Shown here one piece after another: positions 15,334-24,308 of a stretch of DNA of 64,000 nt. The DNA is from JBDSWU01 sp038230395 (GTDB lineage Bacteria > Patescibacteriota > Saccharimonadia > Saccharimonadales > UBA4665). The translations under genes and the position numbers were made by a program. The stretch spans positions 62,001 to 126,000 of the forward strand of contig JBBRNI010000001.1 in NCBI GenBank assembly GCA_038230395.1, in the 5' to 3' direction. Numbering within the stretch: the first letter of the stretch is position 1; each line of letters opens with the position of its first letter. Under the pieces are notes generated by a model. The model did not search any database. It was not told the origin of the DNA and worked only from the letters and a program-made list of their open reading frames with translations.

Positions 15334-16746
15334 ATGAACGTCCCATTTAAGCGATCCAAAATATTAGTTACCCTAGGTCCTGCTACTAACTCTTATGAAG
15401 CTATTGAGCGATTAATTCGTGACGGTGTGAACGGTTTTAGACTGAATTTTAGTCATGGTAGCTACGAAGAGCGCGATGAACAAATCGCTTGGATACGTAA
15501 AGCATCGCTGGTGGTTGGCAAACCAGTAGCTGTGTTACAAGACTTGCAAGGGCCAAAAATTCGCTTGGGTGAATTGACCGAGAACTTGGCAGTTGCCGCT
15601 GCCGACGAACTGCGTTTAAGCTATGGCGCGACCCACGACGGGCATACCATACCAGTGCAATATGATCTTTCCAAAAAGGTGCAGCTTGGCGAGCGACTAT
15701 ATATTTTTGATGGCAAAATCCGTACTGAAGTTATTGGTGTTGACCCAGAAACAGCCACGGTTATTGTCCATGTTCTTAATGGCGGTACACTGATGAGCCG
15801 CAAGGGCATAAATTTACCAGATACTGACTTTGCTGGTGATATTTTGACACCTAAAGATTTGCGCGACATCGACTACGGTGCTGACAAAGACATTGATTAT
15901 GTGGCTCTGAGTTTTGTTCAAAGTGTTGAAGATATGACTAACCTACGAGACTTACTAAAACATAAAGGCTCGACAGCTAAAGTCGTTGCCAAAATTGAAA
16001 CCAAGGCCGCGATTGAGCCAGGAGTATTAGAATCTATTGTCAAAGTCAGCGACGCGGTGATGGTAGCTCGTGGTGATTTAGCGGTTGAGGCCGGGGCCGA
16101 AAATGTACCGATTGTGCAGCGCGATATCATTGGCCTCTGCCAGCAATATGGCAAAATCAGTATAGTTGCGACGCAGATGATGGCTAGCATGGTTGATAAT
16201 CCTGAGCCAACTCGCGCTGAAGTGAGTGATATCGCGAACGCTGTAATCACCGGTAGTGACTGTTTGATGCTGAGCGACGAAACTGCCAACGGCGCCTATC
16301 CGCACGAAGCAGTTATAACTATGAAGCGAGTTATCTTGCGTACTCAAGAACATGTGCCAGTTCGCCCAATATACTTTCGAGCTGAGCGAACTGATACCCA
16401 GGACGCCATTAGTTCGGCCGCTGTGACACTAGCAAGTCAGTTGCAAGCTGGCGCCATCGTGGCCGAAACTAGGTCTGGTGCCACTAGCTTTAGCATCGCG
16501 TCACACCGGCCAAGTCTGCCGATTATCAGTGTAACTAGCTCGGCGCGGGTTGCTCAGCAATTATCACTTCTGTATGCCAACAAAAGTTTTTGCCGTCCAG
16601 ATGGTGAACGAGCTGGGCTGGATTTGGCCAAAGAGTTACGCGCCAATAATTATTTGGCCGGGCCTATGACCATCGTGCTTGTCAGTGGTCGTCAGCCAGG
16701 TGTATCAGGCGCAACCGACACTATTCGCGTCCGTATGCTCGATTGA
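15334..16746 (+). CDS. pyk: Pyruvate kinase
   Basis: 470 aa, converting PEP and ADP to pyruvate and ATP in lower glycolysis. Visible are LVTLGPATN at the N-terminus, NFSHG, the B domain, the active-site segment KIETKAAIE, VMVARGDLAVE, and MLSDETANGAYP. The ATG at 15334 is chosen over GTG 15316: an extended -10, TG-G-TAGACT (15317-15325), ends 8 nt before ATG and the GTG lies inside it. The C-terminal allosteric domain is complete. Confidence 0.96.
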   Translation: MNVPFKRSKILVTLGPATNSYEAIERLIRDGVNGFRLNFSHGSYEERDEQIAWIRKASLVVGKPVAVLQDLQGPKIRLGELTENLAVAAADELRLSYGATHDGHTIPVQYDLSKKVQLGERLYIFDGKIRTEVIGVDPETATVIVHVLNGGTLMSRKGINLPDTDFAGDILTPKDLRDIDYGADKDIDYVALSFVQSVEDMTNLRDLLKHKGSTAKVVAKIETKAAIEPGVLESIVKVSDAVMVARGDLAVEAGAENVPIVQRDIIGLCQQYGKISIVATQMMASMVDNPEPTRAEVSDIANAVITGSDCLMLSDETANGAYPHEAVITMKRVILRTQEHVPVRPIYFRAERTDTQDAISSAAVTLASQLQAGAIVAETRSGATSFSIASHRPSLPIISVTSSARVAQQLSLLYANKSFCRPDGERAGLDLAKELRANNYLAGPMTIVLVSGRQPGVSGATDTIRVRMLD

Positions 16747-16751
16747 CCGAC

Positions 16752-16979
16752 TTAGCTAGTCAGCCTATTTTTGCGGCAGGCTTTAGAGCAATAGACAATA
16801 CTTGGCCACAGCCCACGCGAGGCCCATTTTTTACGGTTACTAAAGGGGCGGTTACATGTTGGGCATATTTTGGTATCGCTGTCTGGAAATAAATAGGCGT
16901 CGTTATGATAACGCACATTTTTGTGGGTGGCTATCCGACCGGATACTTTGCGCGCCGTCTTTTGGGCTGATTTACTCAT
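16752..16979 (-). CDS. DUF2256-like small zinc-ribbon protein
   Basis: 75 aa. The C-terminal half has CPTCNRPFSNRKKWASRG, then YCSKACR: a four-cysteine zinc site with the W-x-W/YCS-x-x-CR pattern of DUF2256. The N-terminus is a basic extension. DUF2256 genes are often found beside photolyase/cryptochrome genes (from memory); the photolyase pair here is 3-6 kb away. Minus-strand TATAAT ends 7 nt before the ATG, so it is likely leaderless. Confidence 0.7.
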   Translation of the reverse strand: MSKSAQKTARKVSGRIATHKNVRYHNDAYLFPDSDTKICPTCNRPFSNRKKWASRGLWPSIVYCSKACRKNRLTS

Positions 16980-17113
16980 AACTATTATTATAGCCTGAAG
17001 TTATTTTTTCTTAGCTTGTTTATGCATAAGCTAACGCAGGCGACGTAGCATTGGCCAGCGCCAGTCGCTTAGTCCCGTAATCAAGAGATCGATATTTTGT
17101 TTGTGGTCATAAG
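16980..17113. other. Short intergenic region with a hairpin
   Basis: Contains TTAGCTT/AAGCTAA (about 17011-17036), a 7-bp inverted repeat without a T-run on the minus strand. It may be a processing or weak termination site after the FAD dehydrogenase. Confidence 0.35.
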
Positions 17114-18691
17114 CTATAAGTCGATATGTGCCCGTGCAAATTCAAGCGTTCCGTTAACCTTTTTGCCCCTGTTAAAAATATCAAGCGGATCAAATATATT
17201 CTTGACTTCTTTGAACAGGGCTACCATCTCGTCACCGTATTGTTGAGCCAGATATGGAGTCCGAATGATGCCATCATTGTGGTCAACGCTAATCGAACCC
17301 CTAAAAGCAAAGACAAGGTCGTTGACTCGACTTTCAAGTTCCATGACATCAGTAATAGTTTCGGGGGATCGGTTCACAAGTGGTATTAGCCTAATACTAC
17401 CTTCGCCAATATGGCCCGCGTATGTATAGGTCATATCATAGTCACCGAGTATAGCTTCGAGCGCGGACACAAACTCCCCATAATGTTCCAGTGGGACAAT
17501 AGTGTCTTCTATGAAGGGCATTGCTTTTTTGGTGTCTGAATTCATGTCTTTGAGCATTTTGTAACTGTAGCGTCGAATAGCTTGATAGCTACTTTTGATA
17601 TCAGGGGTTTCAACCCAATAGACGCTGGCATGCAGAGTCTGCTCAATAATATTTTTGGCTTGTCCAGCTAGAATCTCGGCTTGTTCTTTGGTATCACCCT
17701 CATAGATTCCGTACACCACCATATGTTTGCCATTGGCAAAGTGGGCGTTGTCAGCGTCTTTGGGGTACTGCTCCCGTGCTAGCTCATAGGTGTGATGGTC
17801 AAAGGTTTCGCAGATACTGGCTCCGTGGTGGACGATGGTGCGTACGATGTCAGTCAGCTGACTAATGCTATCAATGGCGCAGACAATCATCTGTTGATGC
17901 GGTGACTTATCAACAAGCTTTAGAGTTGCTTCAGACACAATTCCCAGAGTTGCTTGGGCACCTATAAACAATCTGCCAAGATTGAAAATCTGTTCTTGTT
18001 GGTCCCAGAGCTCCCATAGGGCGTAGCCGGCAGCATTTTTGGTGACTCTAGGGTGGCGAGCTTTTATCAGCTGGCGATTATTTTTGAGTAGTGTAGTCAT
18101 GCTTCGGTAAATATCACCTTCAAATGTCATTAGCTCAAGCTTCTTTTTGAGTTGCTTGCGAGTAAGCGGTTTGAATTCGTATTCGTTACCATCTGATAGC
18201 AGTACTTTTAAGCTCATAATATTGCTGCTGGTAGGTCCATAAACAAGCGACAGCTCACCTGACGCGTTATTACCAATCATGCCGCCTATACCGCAAAAGT
18301 CTTTTGATGAGGTGTAGGGTGCGAATATCAGACCTTGGGCACTAGCTGCTGTTTCGACATCCCGGTGCATAACCCCAGCTTGCACGACAATAGTTTTATG
18401 GAAGGTATCGACTGCCCCAATTCTTTTGAGGTGTGTTGACGTATCAATAACAATACCCTCAGTCAGTGGGCCACCTGACATGCAAGTTCCACCATTACGC
18501 GGTGCCAGTGTCAGGTTGCCGCCTTGTTTATTAGTAGCATTCGTGTAGCGGATGATCTGGGCGATATCAGCTATATCCTTGGGCACCATAACTGCCAAAG
18601 GATGCACTTTGAATATACTAGCGTCTTTTGAATATGCTTCGCGCGCGGCTGCTGAGCTATGGACTTCACCTTTGATTAGTTTATTGAGCAT
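17114..18691 (-). CDS. FAD-linked dehydrogenase (GlcD/D-lactate dehydrogenase type)
   Basis: 525 aa. It has an FAD-binding PCMH domain (LAPRNGGTCMSGG near 62-74 and GIGGMIGNNASGE near 138-150) and a C-terminal FAD-oxidase cap with HIGEGSIRL and SVDHNDGIIRTPYL. Such enzymes oxidise D-lactate, glycolate or other 2-hydroxy acids and pass electrons to quinone or another acceptor. The Fe-S domain found in longer fusions is absent. TAAAAT with a TGA extension lies 11 nt before the ATG on its strand. It is divergent from a type II NADH dehydrogenase-like gene, suggesting a joint electron-transfer role. Confidence 0.85.
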   Translation of the reverse strand: MLNKLIKGEVHSSAAAREAYSKDASIFKVHPLAVMVPKDIADIAQIIRYTNATNKQGGNLTLAPRNGGTCMSGGPLTEGIVIDTSTHLKRIGAVDTFHKTIVVQAGVMHRDVETAASAQGLIFAPYTSSKDFCGIGGMIGNNASGELSLVYGPTSSNIMSLKVLLSDGNEYEFKPLTRKQLKKKLELMTFEGDIYRSMTTLLKNNRQLIKARHPRVTKNAAGYALWELWDQQEQIFNLGRLFIGAQATLGIVSEATLKLVDKSPHQQMIVCAIDSISQLTDIVRTIVHHGASICETFDHHTYELAREQYPKDADNAHFANGKHMVVYGIYEGDTKEQAEILAGQAKNIIEQTLHASVYWVETPDIKSSYQAIRRYSYKMLKDMNSDTKKAMPFIEDTIVPLEHYGEFVSALEAILGDYDMTYTYAGHIGEGSIRLIPLVNRSPETITDVMELESRVNDLVFAFRGSISVDHNDGIIRTPYLAQQYGDEMVALFKEVKNIFDPLDIFNRGKKVNGTLEFARAHIDL

Positions 18692-18760
18692 TTGTTCTGG
18701 CTATTTTATCAATCATACGTGAATCTATTATATTTCAAGCACAAGCTTTATACTAGAGTT

Positions 18761-19936
18761 ATGGTTGATAAACATACACACGTTGTAGTGGGTGGTGGCT
18801 TTAGTGGCTTACGAGCTGCTCGAGTATTGGCGCAACAAACTGACATACAAGTTATAGTTGTGAACCCTCAAGCGAATTTTGAATACCATGGATCGCTGTA
18901 TAGAAGTGCGAACGGCTATTCTCCATTAGAGACAGTCGTGCCATATCGTGAAATCTTCCAAGACTCAACTATCGAGTATCTACAAGATTTTATGATTGAT
19001 ATTGATCCTACCACTAAGCATATAAAACTCTTAAGTGGTGAAGAAATACGTTACGATAGCGTAACCCTAGCCCTAGGCTATGAGCCTGAATATTTTGGTA
19101 TCCCCGGCATGCGCGAATTCTCTAAGACGCTCTATTCGTTGGCTGATGCTTTGTCCCTCCGTACTGCTTTGTCTGAACTTGCTACCAAGAGTTTTCACAA
19201 GCAGGCTCCAGCCAAAGTATTGGTGGCGGGTGGCGGGCCGACCGGCGTAGAAGTAGCGGCATCAATCCCTTATTTTTTCGAGCTAGTAACTGGTGATAGC
19301 CGGGTTGACGTTGTGTTGATAGAGGCTCAAAACCGCATACTGGGTAGTCTGGCCGAAGACTTTTCAAGTAAGGTGCAAGAATCATTGGCTGATAATATAC
19401 AAATTCAGTGCGGACAAAAGGTTATTAGGGCGACAAAACAATTACTACATATAGCTGATAGTGCAGCTTTACCTTTTGATATTTTGATTTGGACTGCTGG
19501 TAGCAGCGCGAATGCTTATTTTAGGCAAAGGCCAGATTTATTTGATGTTGATCACAAGGGCAGGGTTCTAGTGAATAAGTTCTTGCAAACAAAACACGAT
19601 TCATTGTATGTTGTTGGTGATTCAGCCGCGGTTGAGTACAGCGGTACGGCGCACGCTGCTATCGAGATGGGTGCTTACGTGGCAAATTGCGTCACCTCCA
19701 AGCTACATGGCCAAGAAGTCTCTGAATTTGAGCCGTCTCGCCCTAATTACGCTGTTCCTAGTGGCCATGACACGGCAGTTGCCATGCGAGGTGACGTCTT
19801 GCTCACCGGTGCGCAGGGTTGGCAACTTAGAAGAGAATTAGATCTCGAGGCGCTGTCGCTCATAGCTCCCGAAACAGTCGCTCGGTCTCATTGGCAAAAG
19901 GGCGAAAGCTTGGCAAGTGTGTTTAAGCAAGACTGA
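18761..19936 (+). CDS. Type II NADH dehydrogenase-like FAD oxidoreductase
   Basis: 391 aa. It has the FAD dinucleotide fold VVVGGGFSGLRAARVL near the N-terminus, an NADH fold VLVAGGGPTGVEVAAS near 150-165, and LYVVGDSAAVE near 290. This is the Ndh/FIP-like layout; typical Ndh has a C-terminal amphipathic membrane helix, which is not obvious here. It would oxidise NAD(P)H with a quinone or soluble acceptor. The start is ATG 18761, with TATACT (18749-18754) ending 6 nt before it; the frame is open back to 18692. Confidence 0.85.
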   Translation: MVDKHTHVVVGGGFSGLRAARVLAQQTDIQVIVVNPQANFEYHGSLYRSANGYSPLETVVPYREIFQDSTIEYLQDFMIDIDPTTKHIKLLSGEEIRYDSVTLALGYEPEYFGIPGMREFSKTLYSLADALSLRTALSELATKSFHKQAPAKVLVAGGGPTGVEVAASIPYFFELVTGDSRVDVVLIEAQNRILGSLAEDFSSKVQESLADNIQIQCGQKVIRATKQLLHIADSAALPFDILIWTAGSSANAYFRQRPDLFDVDHKGRVLVNKFLQTKHDSLYVVGDSAAVEYSGTAHAAIEMGAYVANCVTSKLHGQEVSEFEPSRPNYAVPSGHDTAVAMRGDVLLTGAQGWQLRRELDLEALSLIAPETVARSHWQKGESLASVFKQD

Positions 19937-19965
19937 TCTAAATTTCCAAATAATAATGCCCAACC

Positions 19966-21057
19966 CTAGTATAGTTTTGTAACCTGTTTCCAGTACGATG
20001 AAAACGAAGGATAGAACTTTGGTGGTACACCTGGGTAAAGCAATTCTACCGGATCAACTGATCCTGGCCAATCGTTTATACCTGGATAATCCTTACGATA
20101 AATATTTTGGGCTTTCAGTTCTAGTATTTGTACAGAGTTTAAATAGATTGTTTTGAGTCCTGCGATTTGGCTTTGAAAGTAACTAATACTGTCTAATACG
20201 TTCTGGCTAAAACAATGGTCAGCAAATATATCACTCGGCATAATTAAAACTCTCTGGGCGATTTCGTCGCTTCGCCATAGTGGATCAAGCGTCCAGGGGC
20301 TATACAGGAGCAACGTTTCATTAGTATTTAACTCGTCTAAAGTAATTGTTGATAAAAGCTGTTGGCTGTCGTGCTGTGGAATATACTCCTGGATGATGTT
20401 GAGCTGAGAGGGGACTGGCATATCACGAATAAATTCATATGAATTGTCTAGGTAGCTGCCTAGTTGCAGTGTCCTAGAGTAGGTATTTATGTTGTCTTGT
20501 TGTGGTAGATAGGCTGAACCGGTATAGCTACCTGCGACCCATTGCCAGCTGAGATGATTGCTGGCATAATCACCATCGATCAAGTACGAATGCATCCAAG
20601 TAGCACCCACCTTCCAGTCACATTTGGCTACATTACAAACCAGTCCTGCTATCCACATACGCATGTGATTATGAATATAGCCCGTTTCGTACAATTGCCG
20701 AATACCTTCGTCTATTGCTGTGATGCCAGTTTTAGCTTCTAGAACGGCTGTTGGTATGCCGTTCTTAGGTTGGAAGTTGAGCTCACGGATGTAATCAAAA
20801 ATTTGTTCTTTACGTATTCGCCAAGTATGTTGCCAATATTCCCTCCAGGCTAGCTCATTGAGGAGTTTATATGCATCCTGTTCGGAATTGCCTTGTAGCA
20901 ATAACGCTCGTACCCTCGGCAAACTAATAAAACCGCGCGTGATGTATTCTGATAAATTCGTTGAGCCACCCAAATAATTACGCTGCTGGCTGTAACGTTT
21001 AGCGTCAATCGATTTGATATATTGTTCTAGCTCTGGTAATGATAGTCTATTGATCAT
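19966..21057 (-). CDS. Photolyase/cryptochrome FAD-domain protein with reversed domain order
   Basis: 363 aa. Residues 1-200 match the C-terminal FAD-binding helical domain of photolyases: GGSTNLSEYITRGFISLPRV, LNELAWREYWQH, YIHNHMRMWIAG, DGDYASNHLSWQWVAGSY. There is no antenna domain before it. Instead residues 235-340 form a predicted alpha/beta stretch (LLLYSPWTLDPLW, then RVLIMPSDIFADH) that looks like the usual N-terminal photolyase domain, suggesting a circularly permuted protein. It lies 25 bp after the next photolyase gene and is probably co-transcribed, with AAGGA before the ATG. It may repair cyclobutane dimers or sense light. Confidence 0.8.
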   Translation of the reverse strand: MINRLSLPELEQYIKSIDAKRYSQQRNYLGGSTNLSEYITRGFISLPRVRALLLQGNSEQDAYKLLNELAWREYWQHTWRIRKEQIFDYIRELNFQPKNGIPTAVLEAKTGITAIDEGIRQLYETGYIHNHMRMWIAGLVCNVAKCDWKVGATWMHSYLIDGDYASNHLSWQWVAGSYTGSAYLPQQDNINTYSRTLQLGSYLDNSYEFIRDMPVPSQLNIIQEYIPQHDSQQLLSTITLDELNTNETLLLYSPWTLDPLWRSDEIAQRVLIMPSDIFADHCFSQNVLDSISYFQSQIAGLKTIYLNSVQILELKAQNIYRKDYPGINDWPGSVDPVELLYPGVPPKFYPSFSSYWKQVTKLY

Positions 21058-21082
21058 GCTGGTTAGTCCTTAGCTACTACTA

Positions 21083-22546
21083 TTAGTTCTTGTTACCGTA
21101 TATTTGGGCTTGCTTGAGTGCAATTGACATACGCCTGTTGTTCTTGAGTTTGTCATGATGATCATACAAAAAATTCCAGTAAAGCTGATTCCAGCCGCTA
21201 GCTTTTGCAGCGGGCATAGACATCCACCATGAGCCCATATTTTGTAAATAATTTGCACCAGATATATATGGTTTTGTCGCGAACGTGCCACCATCAGCGT
21301 ATTGACTCATGCCTGTAACGTTAGGTAGCATAACCCATTCGTAAGCGTCTACGTACATGCTGCTAAACCACTTTAGGACTGACACGGGGTCGTACTCATT
21401 AAGCAAGAACCAGTTACCCAATATCATGAGGCGCTCTATGTGGTGGTTGTATCCGTATTGAAGCGCTGTTTTTAAAGCCGCTTGCACGGGCACCGGCAGC
21501 GTGACGTCTGCGATATCACCGCTATACCACCAACCTTCCAGTTGTTTCGTAAACCCGAAGTAATTCATAGTCGACTCTAATTTACCATGATGATAGACGC
21601 CATAAACATATTCTCTCCACCCAATAACTTGCCGCACAAAGCCTTCGACACTATTGAGCGGCGCCTTGCCTTGCTGATACGCCAAAACAGCTCGATCGAT
21701 AACTTGCCAGGGGCTCAGTAGGCCGATATTTATGAGGGGACTGAGAACACTATGAAACAGGAACGGTTGGCCGGCGCGCATGGCGTCTTCGTAAGTACCA
21801 AATTTTTCAAACCGCTCAGCGATAAATTTCTCTAGCCACTCGTCGGCTGTTTCAAAATCAGTCGCGAGCCAAAACGTGCCGACTTCTCCTGGATTATCCG
21901 GAAACAAGAGTTGGACGTCTTGTTGTGCTGATGCAACATTAGCGCCCATAGCAGGTAAGGTTATAGATGGAATAGATATATCTTGTTTGGGAAGTGGCTG
22001 GCGATTATCATGATCGTAGTTCCACTGTCCACCAGTCGGCTGGTCACCATCCATCAAAATCTGTAGACGTTGCCGTTGCCACCTATAAAATGACTCCATT
22101 ACAGGAGCCTTTCGGCCTTCGTACCAGCTAGCAAAATCAGCTGCACTCGTTAAGAACTGTATATTTTCGAAAATTATTTTTGAAAGGTTATTTTGATCAG
22201 CAAGTTTGTGTAGCATGTCATTTGGCTGCTTGTCGCTGGACATCATCCAACTCAATTGTGTTACATCATTAGTAGTTATGATGGCATTCAGCTCTGCTAA
22301 AAAAGTACTGCCGCGCCGTATCTTGACGTACTGTACATTTAAACCCTTAGACGCCAAATAATCAGCATATGAACGCATGGCAGCAAAAGTTAAAATCAGC
22401 TTGTGCTTGTGATATGGCAAGCGACTGCTATCGTCATCCGCTTCGATCATGATGAATAAATCGCCCGTTGAGGCAGCGCTAAAAGCTGGATGATTGCGCA
22501 GCAGTTGATCGCTAAGAATGAGATGAGCCGTGAAATGTTTGGGCAT
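21083..22546 (-). CDS. Photolyase-related protein (CryPro/FeS-BCP family) lacking Fe-S cysteines
   Basis: 487 aa. It belongs to the deoxyribodipyrimidine photolyase-related family that includes the bacterial (6-4) photolyase PhrB. Family segments are clear: SDQLLRNHPAF, VIGWREYVYGVY, YGYNHHIERLMILGN, DAYEWVMLPNVTGMSQYADGG and KPYISGANYL. In PhrB four cysteines hold a 4Fe-4S cluster; here the CxxC region reads SWWMSMPAAKASGW and the protein has no cysteine at all. It may still bind FAD and a ribolumazine antenna. Minus-strand TATAAT ends 7 nt before the ATG. It is the first gene of the photolyase pair. Confidence 0.88.
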   Translation of the reverse strand: MPKHFTAHLILSDQLLRNHPAFSAASTGDLFIMIEADDDSSRLPYHKHKLILTFAAMRSYADYLASKGLNVQYVKIRRGSTFLAELNAIITTNDVTQLSWMMSSDKQPNDMLHKLADQNNLSKIIFENIQFLTSAADFASWYEGRKAPVMESFYRWQRQRLQILMDGDQPTGGQWNYDHDNRQPLPKQDISIPSITLPAMGANVASAQQDVQLLFPDNPGEVGTFWLATDFETADEWLEKFIAERFEKFGTYEDAMRAGQPFLFHSVLSPLINIGLLSPWQVIDRAVLAYQQGKAPLNSVEGFVRQVIGWREYVYGVYHHGKLESTMNYFGFTKQLEGWWYSGDIADVTLPVPVQAALKTALQYGYNHHIERLMILGNWFLLNEYDPVSVLKWFSSMYVDAYEWVMLPNVTGMSQYADGGTFATKPYISGANYLQNMGSWWMSMPAAKASGWNQLYWNFLYDHHDKLKNNRRMSIALKQAQIYGNKN

Positions 22547-22650
22547 GAAAAATATTATACATCGTTAGCATTCTGTGGCGTATTGAATATTTAGCAGTCG
22601 ATCAAGAGTTCATAGTCGTTATTTAAGTTGGTATCTTGTATATTGGTGAA

Positions 22651-23106
22651 ATGAAGACAGTTACACTTACATTTAAAATTACTATAGCCGCAGAACCTCA
22701 AACTATTTTTGATTATCTTTCGGATTGGGAAAAGCAGTCAGAGTGGATATTATTTACCACGGTTCACAAAGTCTCAACTGCACCGAATCAGCGAGGTACA
22801 CAGTTACTTGCAGAAACAAAATTAAGTAAGTTACAGTTTATAGATACCATGCTCGTGACAGAGTGGATGCCTCCTTACAAAATCATAGTTGAACATACTG
22901 GTAGGGTTATTCTCGGAAAAGGCGTCTTCAAAATAAATGAAATCTCTGAGCGTAATTGTGAATTTATTTGGCAAGAAATCACTCCAGTCCCTTTTGGGTT
23001 CGTTGGACAAGCCGGCTTAGTATTGGTTATGCCATTCATGAAACTGATGTTTGGTCTATCTCTCAAAAAACTAAAAAAAGTTATTGAAACTGCAGCTAGC
23101 TTATAA
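22651..23106 (+). CDS. SRPBCC-superfamily protein
   Basis: 151 aa. It opens with the SRPBCC pattern (TFKITIAAEPQTIFDYLSDW, then SEWILF) and ends with the long C-terminal helix GLSLKKLKKVIETAA. The fold encloses hydrophobic ligands; the ligand is unknown. SRPBCC genes often accompany photolyases in bacteria (recollection), and this one is divergent from the photolyase pair with about 100 bp between. ATG 22651 is 6 nt after TATATT (22639-22644); the TTG at 22636 lies inside the promoter region. Confidence 0.78.
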   Translation: MKTVTLTFKITIAAEPQTIFDYLSDWEKQSEWILFTTVHKVSTAPNQRGTQLLAETKLSKLQFIDTMLVTEWMPPYKIIVEHTGRVILGKGVFKINEISERNCEFIWQEITPVPFGFVGQAGLVLVMPFMKLMFGLSLKKLKKVIETAASL

Positions 23107-23130
23107 CGATAATATTACGGAAACCGCTGT

Positions 23131-24240
23131 TTAGTTTGCAGTCATGCCGCCAACCGGTAAACGAAAGTGAAAAGTTGTCCTCTTGGATTTTTTACTCTCA
23201 AAACCGACTGTTCCGCCGCAAGCTTCGGCTAATAGTTTAACCAGATACAGCCCCAAGCCAGTGCCTTGGTCCTCTATATTAGACGCGTTATGAGCACGAT
23301 AAAATCGTTCAAATACTCGATTTTGGGCTGAGCGCGGGATGCCTATGCCATTATCAGCTACCGTTAGAAGGTAACCTGATTCGTCGATAGTAAAATTGAT
23401 TGTCACTAGGCCATCATTCGACCGAGAATAGCGAATAGCGTTAGTTAAATAATTATGCAGAATTTGGCCAAATATTGTTGGGTCAACAGATACTGGCTCA
23501 AGCTCAGGTTGCGGCACAAAAACTATAGGCACGCTTTTATTATCGGCAATTGGCATAATTTCACTAATCTGCTGTTGAATCAGGCTATTAATATCAGTCA
23601 ACTGCGGCGTCACGGCCACACGTTGTAACTCGATTTTAGAGATGTCGAGGATGCTACTAACGAGCTTAATTAACCGTATACTGGCATCAGTCATACGTTT
23701 GACCTCATTTTTCTGGATGTCAGTGAGCTGTCCAAAAAAGTCGTTGTTTAACATATCGCCGTAGGTTCGTATAACCGTCAGTGGCGTCCGAAGCTGGTGC
23801 GATACTAATGAGATGAACTCATCCTTAGCTCGGTCTAGCTGGCGCTGACTGGTAATGTCGAGTAATGAGCCAATTAGGCGTTGCGGGGTGCCATCAGTGG
23901 CACGCATAACGTAACCCCGGTCTCGCACATATGTATAGTGTCCGTTGGCTTTAGCAAAGCGATATTCTGACTCCCAGCTGTCTTTACGACCCTCGAGCCA
24001 ATCAGTGATCTGATTCTCCACTTTCAGAGCGTCATCGGGATGGATGTGATGTATCCACCATTCAAGAGTGTTTTGGCCATCGGCAGGCTGATAGCCATAT
24101 TGGTAATACAGCGCCTCATTCCAGGTTACAGCTCCACTTAAAACGTCTAAATCATATAGCACATCGTTGGTCGCTTTAAAGACAAGCTCATATGGAGAGA
24201 GCTTGGTAGTTTGTAGTTTAGCCTTAGATTTAGCTGCCAC
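23131..24240 (-). CDS. Soluble PAS-domain histidine kinase
   Basis: 369 aa with a GTG start. A PAS/PAC sensor covers residues 15-135 (ATNDVLYDLDVLSGAVTWNE). HisKA has LVSHQLRTPLT with the phospho-histidine near 147. HATPase_c has NAIRYSRS, DNGIGIPRSAQ and GTGLGLYLVKLL. No membrane segment is visible, so it senses a cytoplasmic cue. No response regulator adjoins; the two receivers at 12.1-13.0 kb are possible partners. The GTG is 6 nt after an extended -10, TG-T-TATTAT, on its strand. It sits next to light-related genes, but the PAS lacks the LOV NCRFL motif. Confidence 0.9.
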   Translation of the reverse strand: MAAKSKAKLQTTKLSPYELVFKATNDVLYDLDVLSGAVTWNEALYYQYGYQPADGQNTLEWWIHHIHPDDALKVENQITDWLEGRKDSWESEYRFAKANGHYTYVRDRGYVMRATDGTPQRLIGSLLDITSQRQLDRAKDEFISLVSHQLRTPLTVIRTYGDMLNNDFFGQLTDIQKNEVKRMTDASIRLIKLVSSILDISKIELQRVAVTPQLTDINSLIQQQISEIMPIADNKSVPIVFVPQPELEPVSVDPTIFGQILHNYLTNAIRYSRSNDGLVTINFTIDESGYLLTVADNGIGIPRSAQNRVFERFYRAHNASNIEDQGTGLGLYLVKLLAEACGGTVGFESKKSKRTTFHFRLPVGGMTAN

Positions 24241-24308
24241 AGCTCTATAATAACAAAATAAAGCATTTGCGACTGGACTTGGGCATTTATCACTAATACA
24301 ATGCGTCC

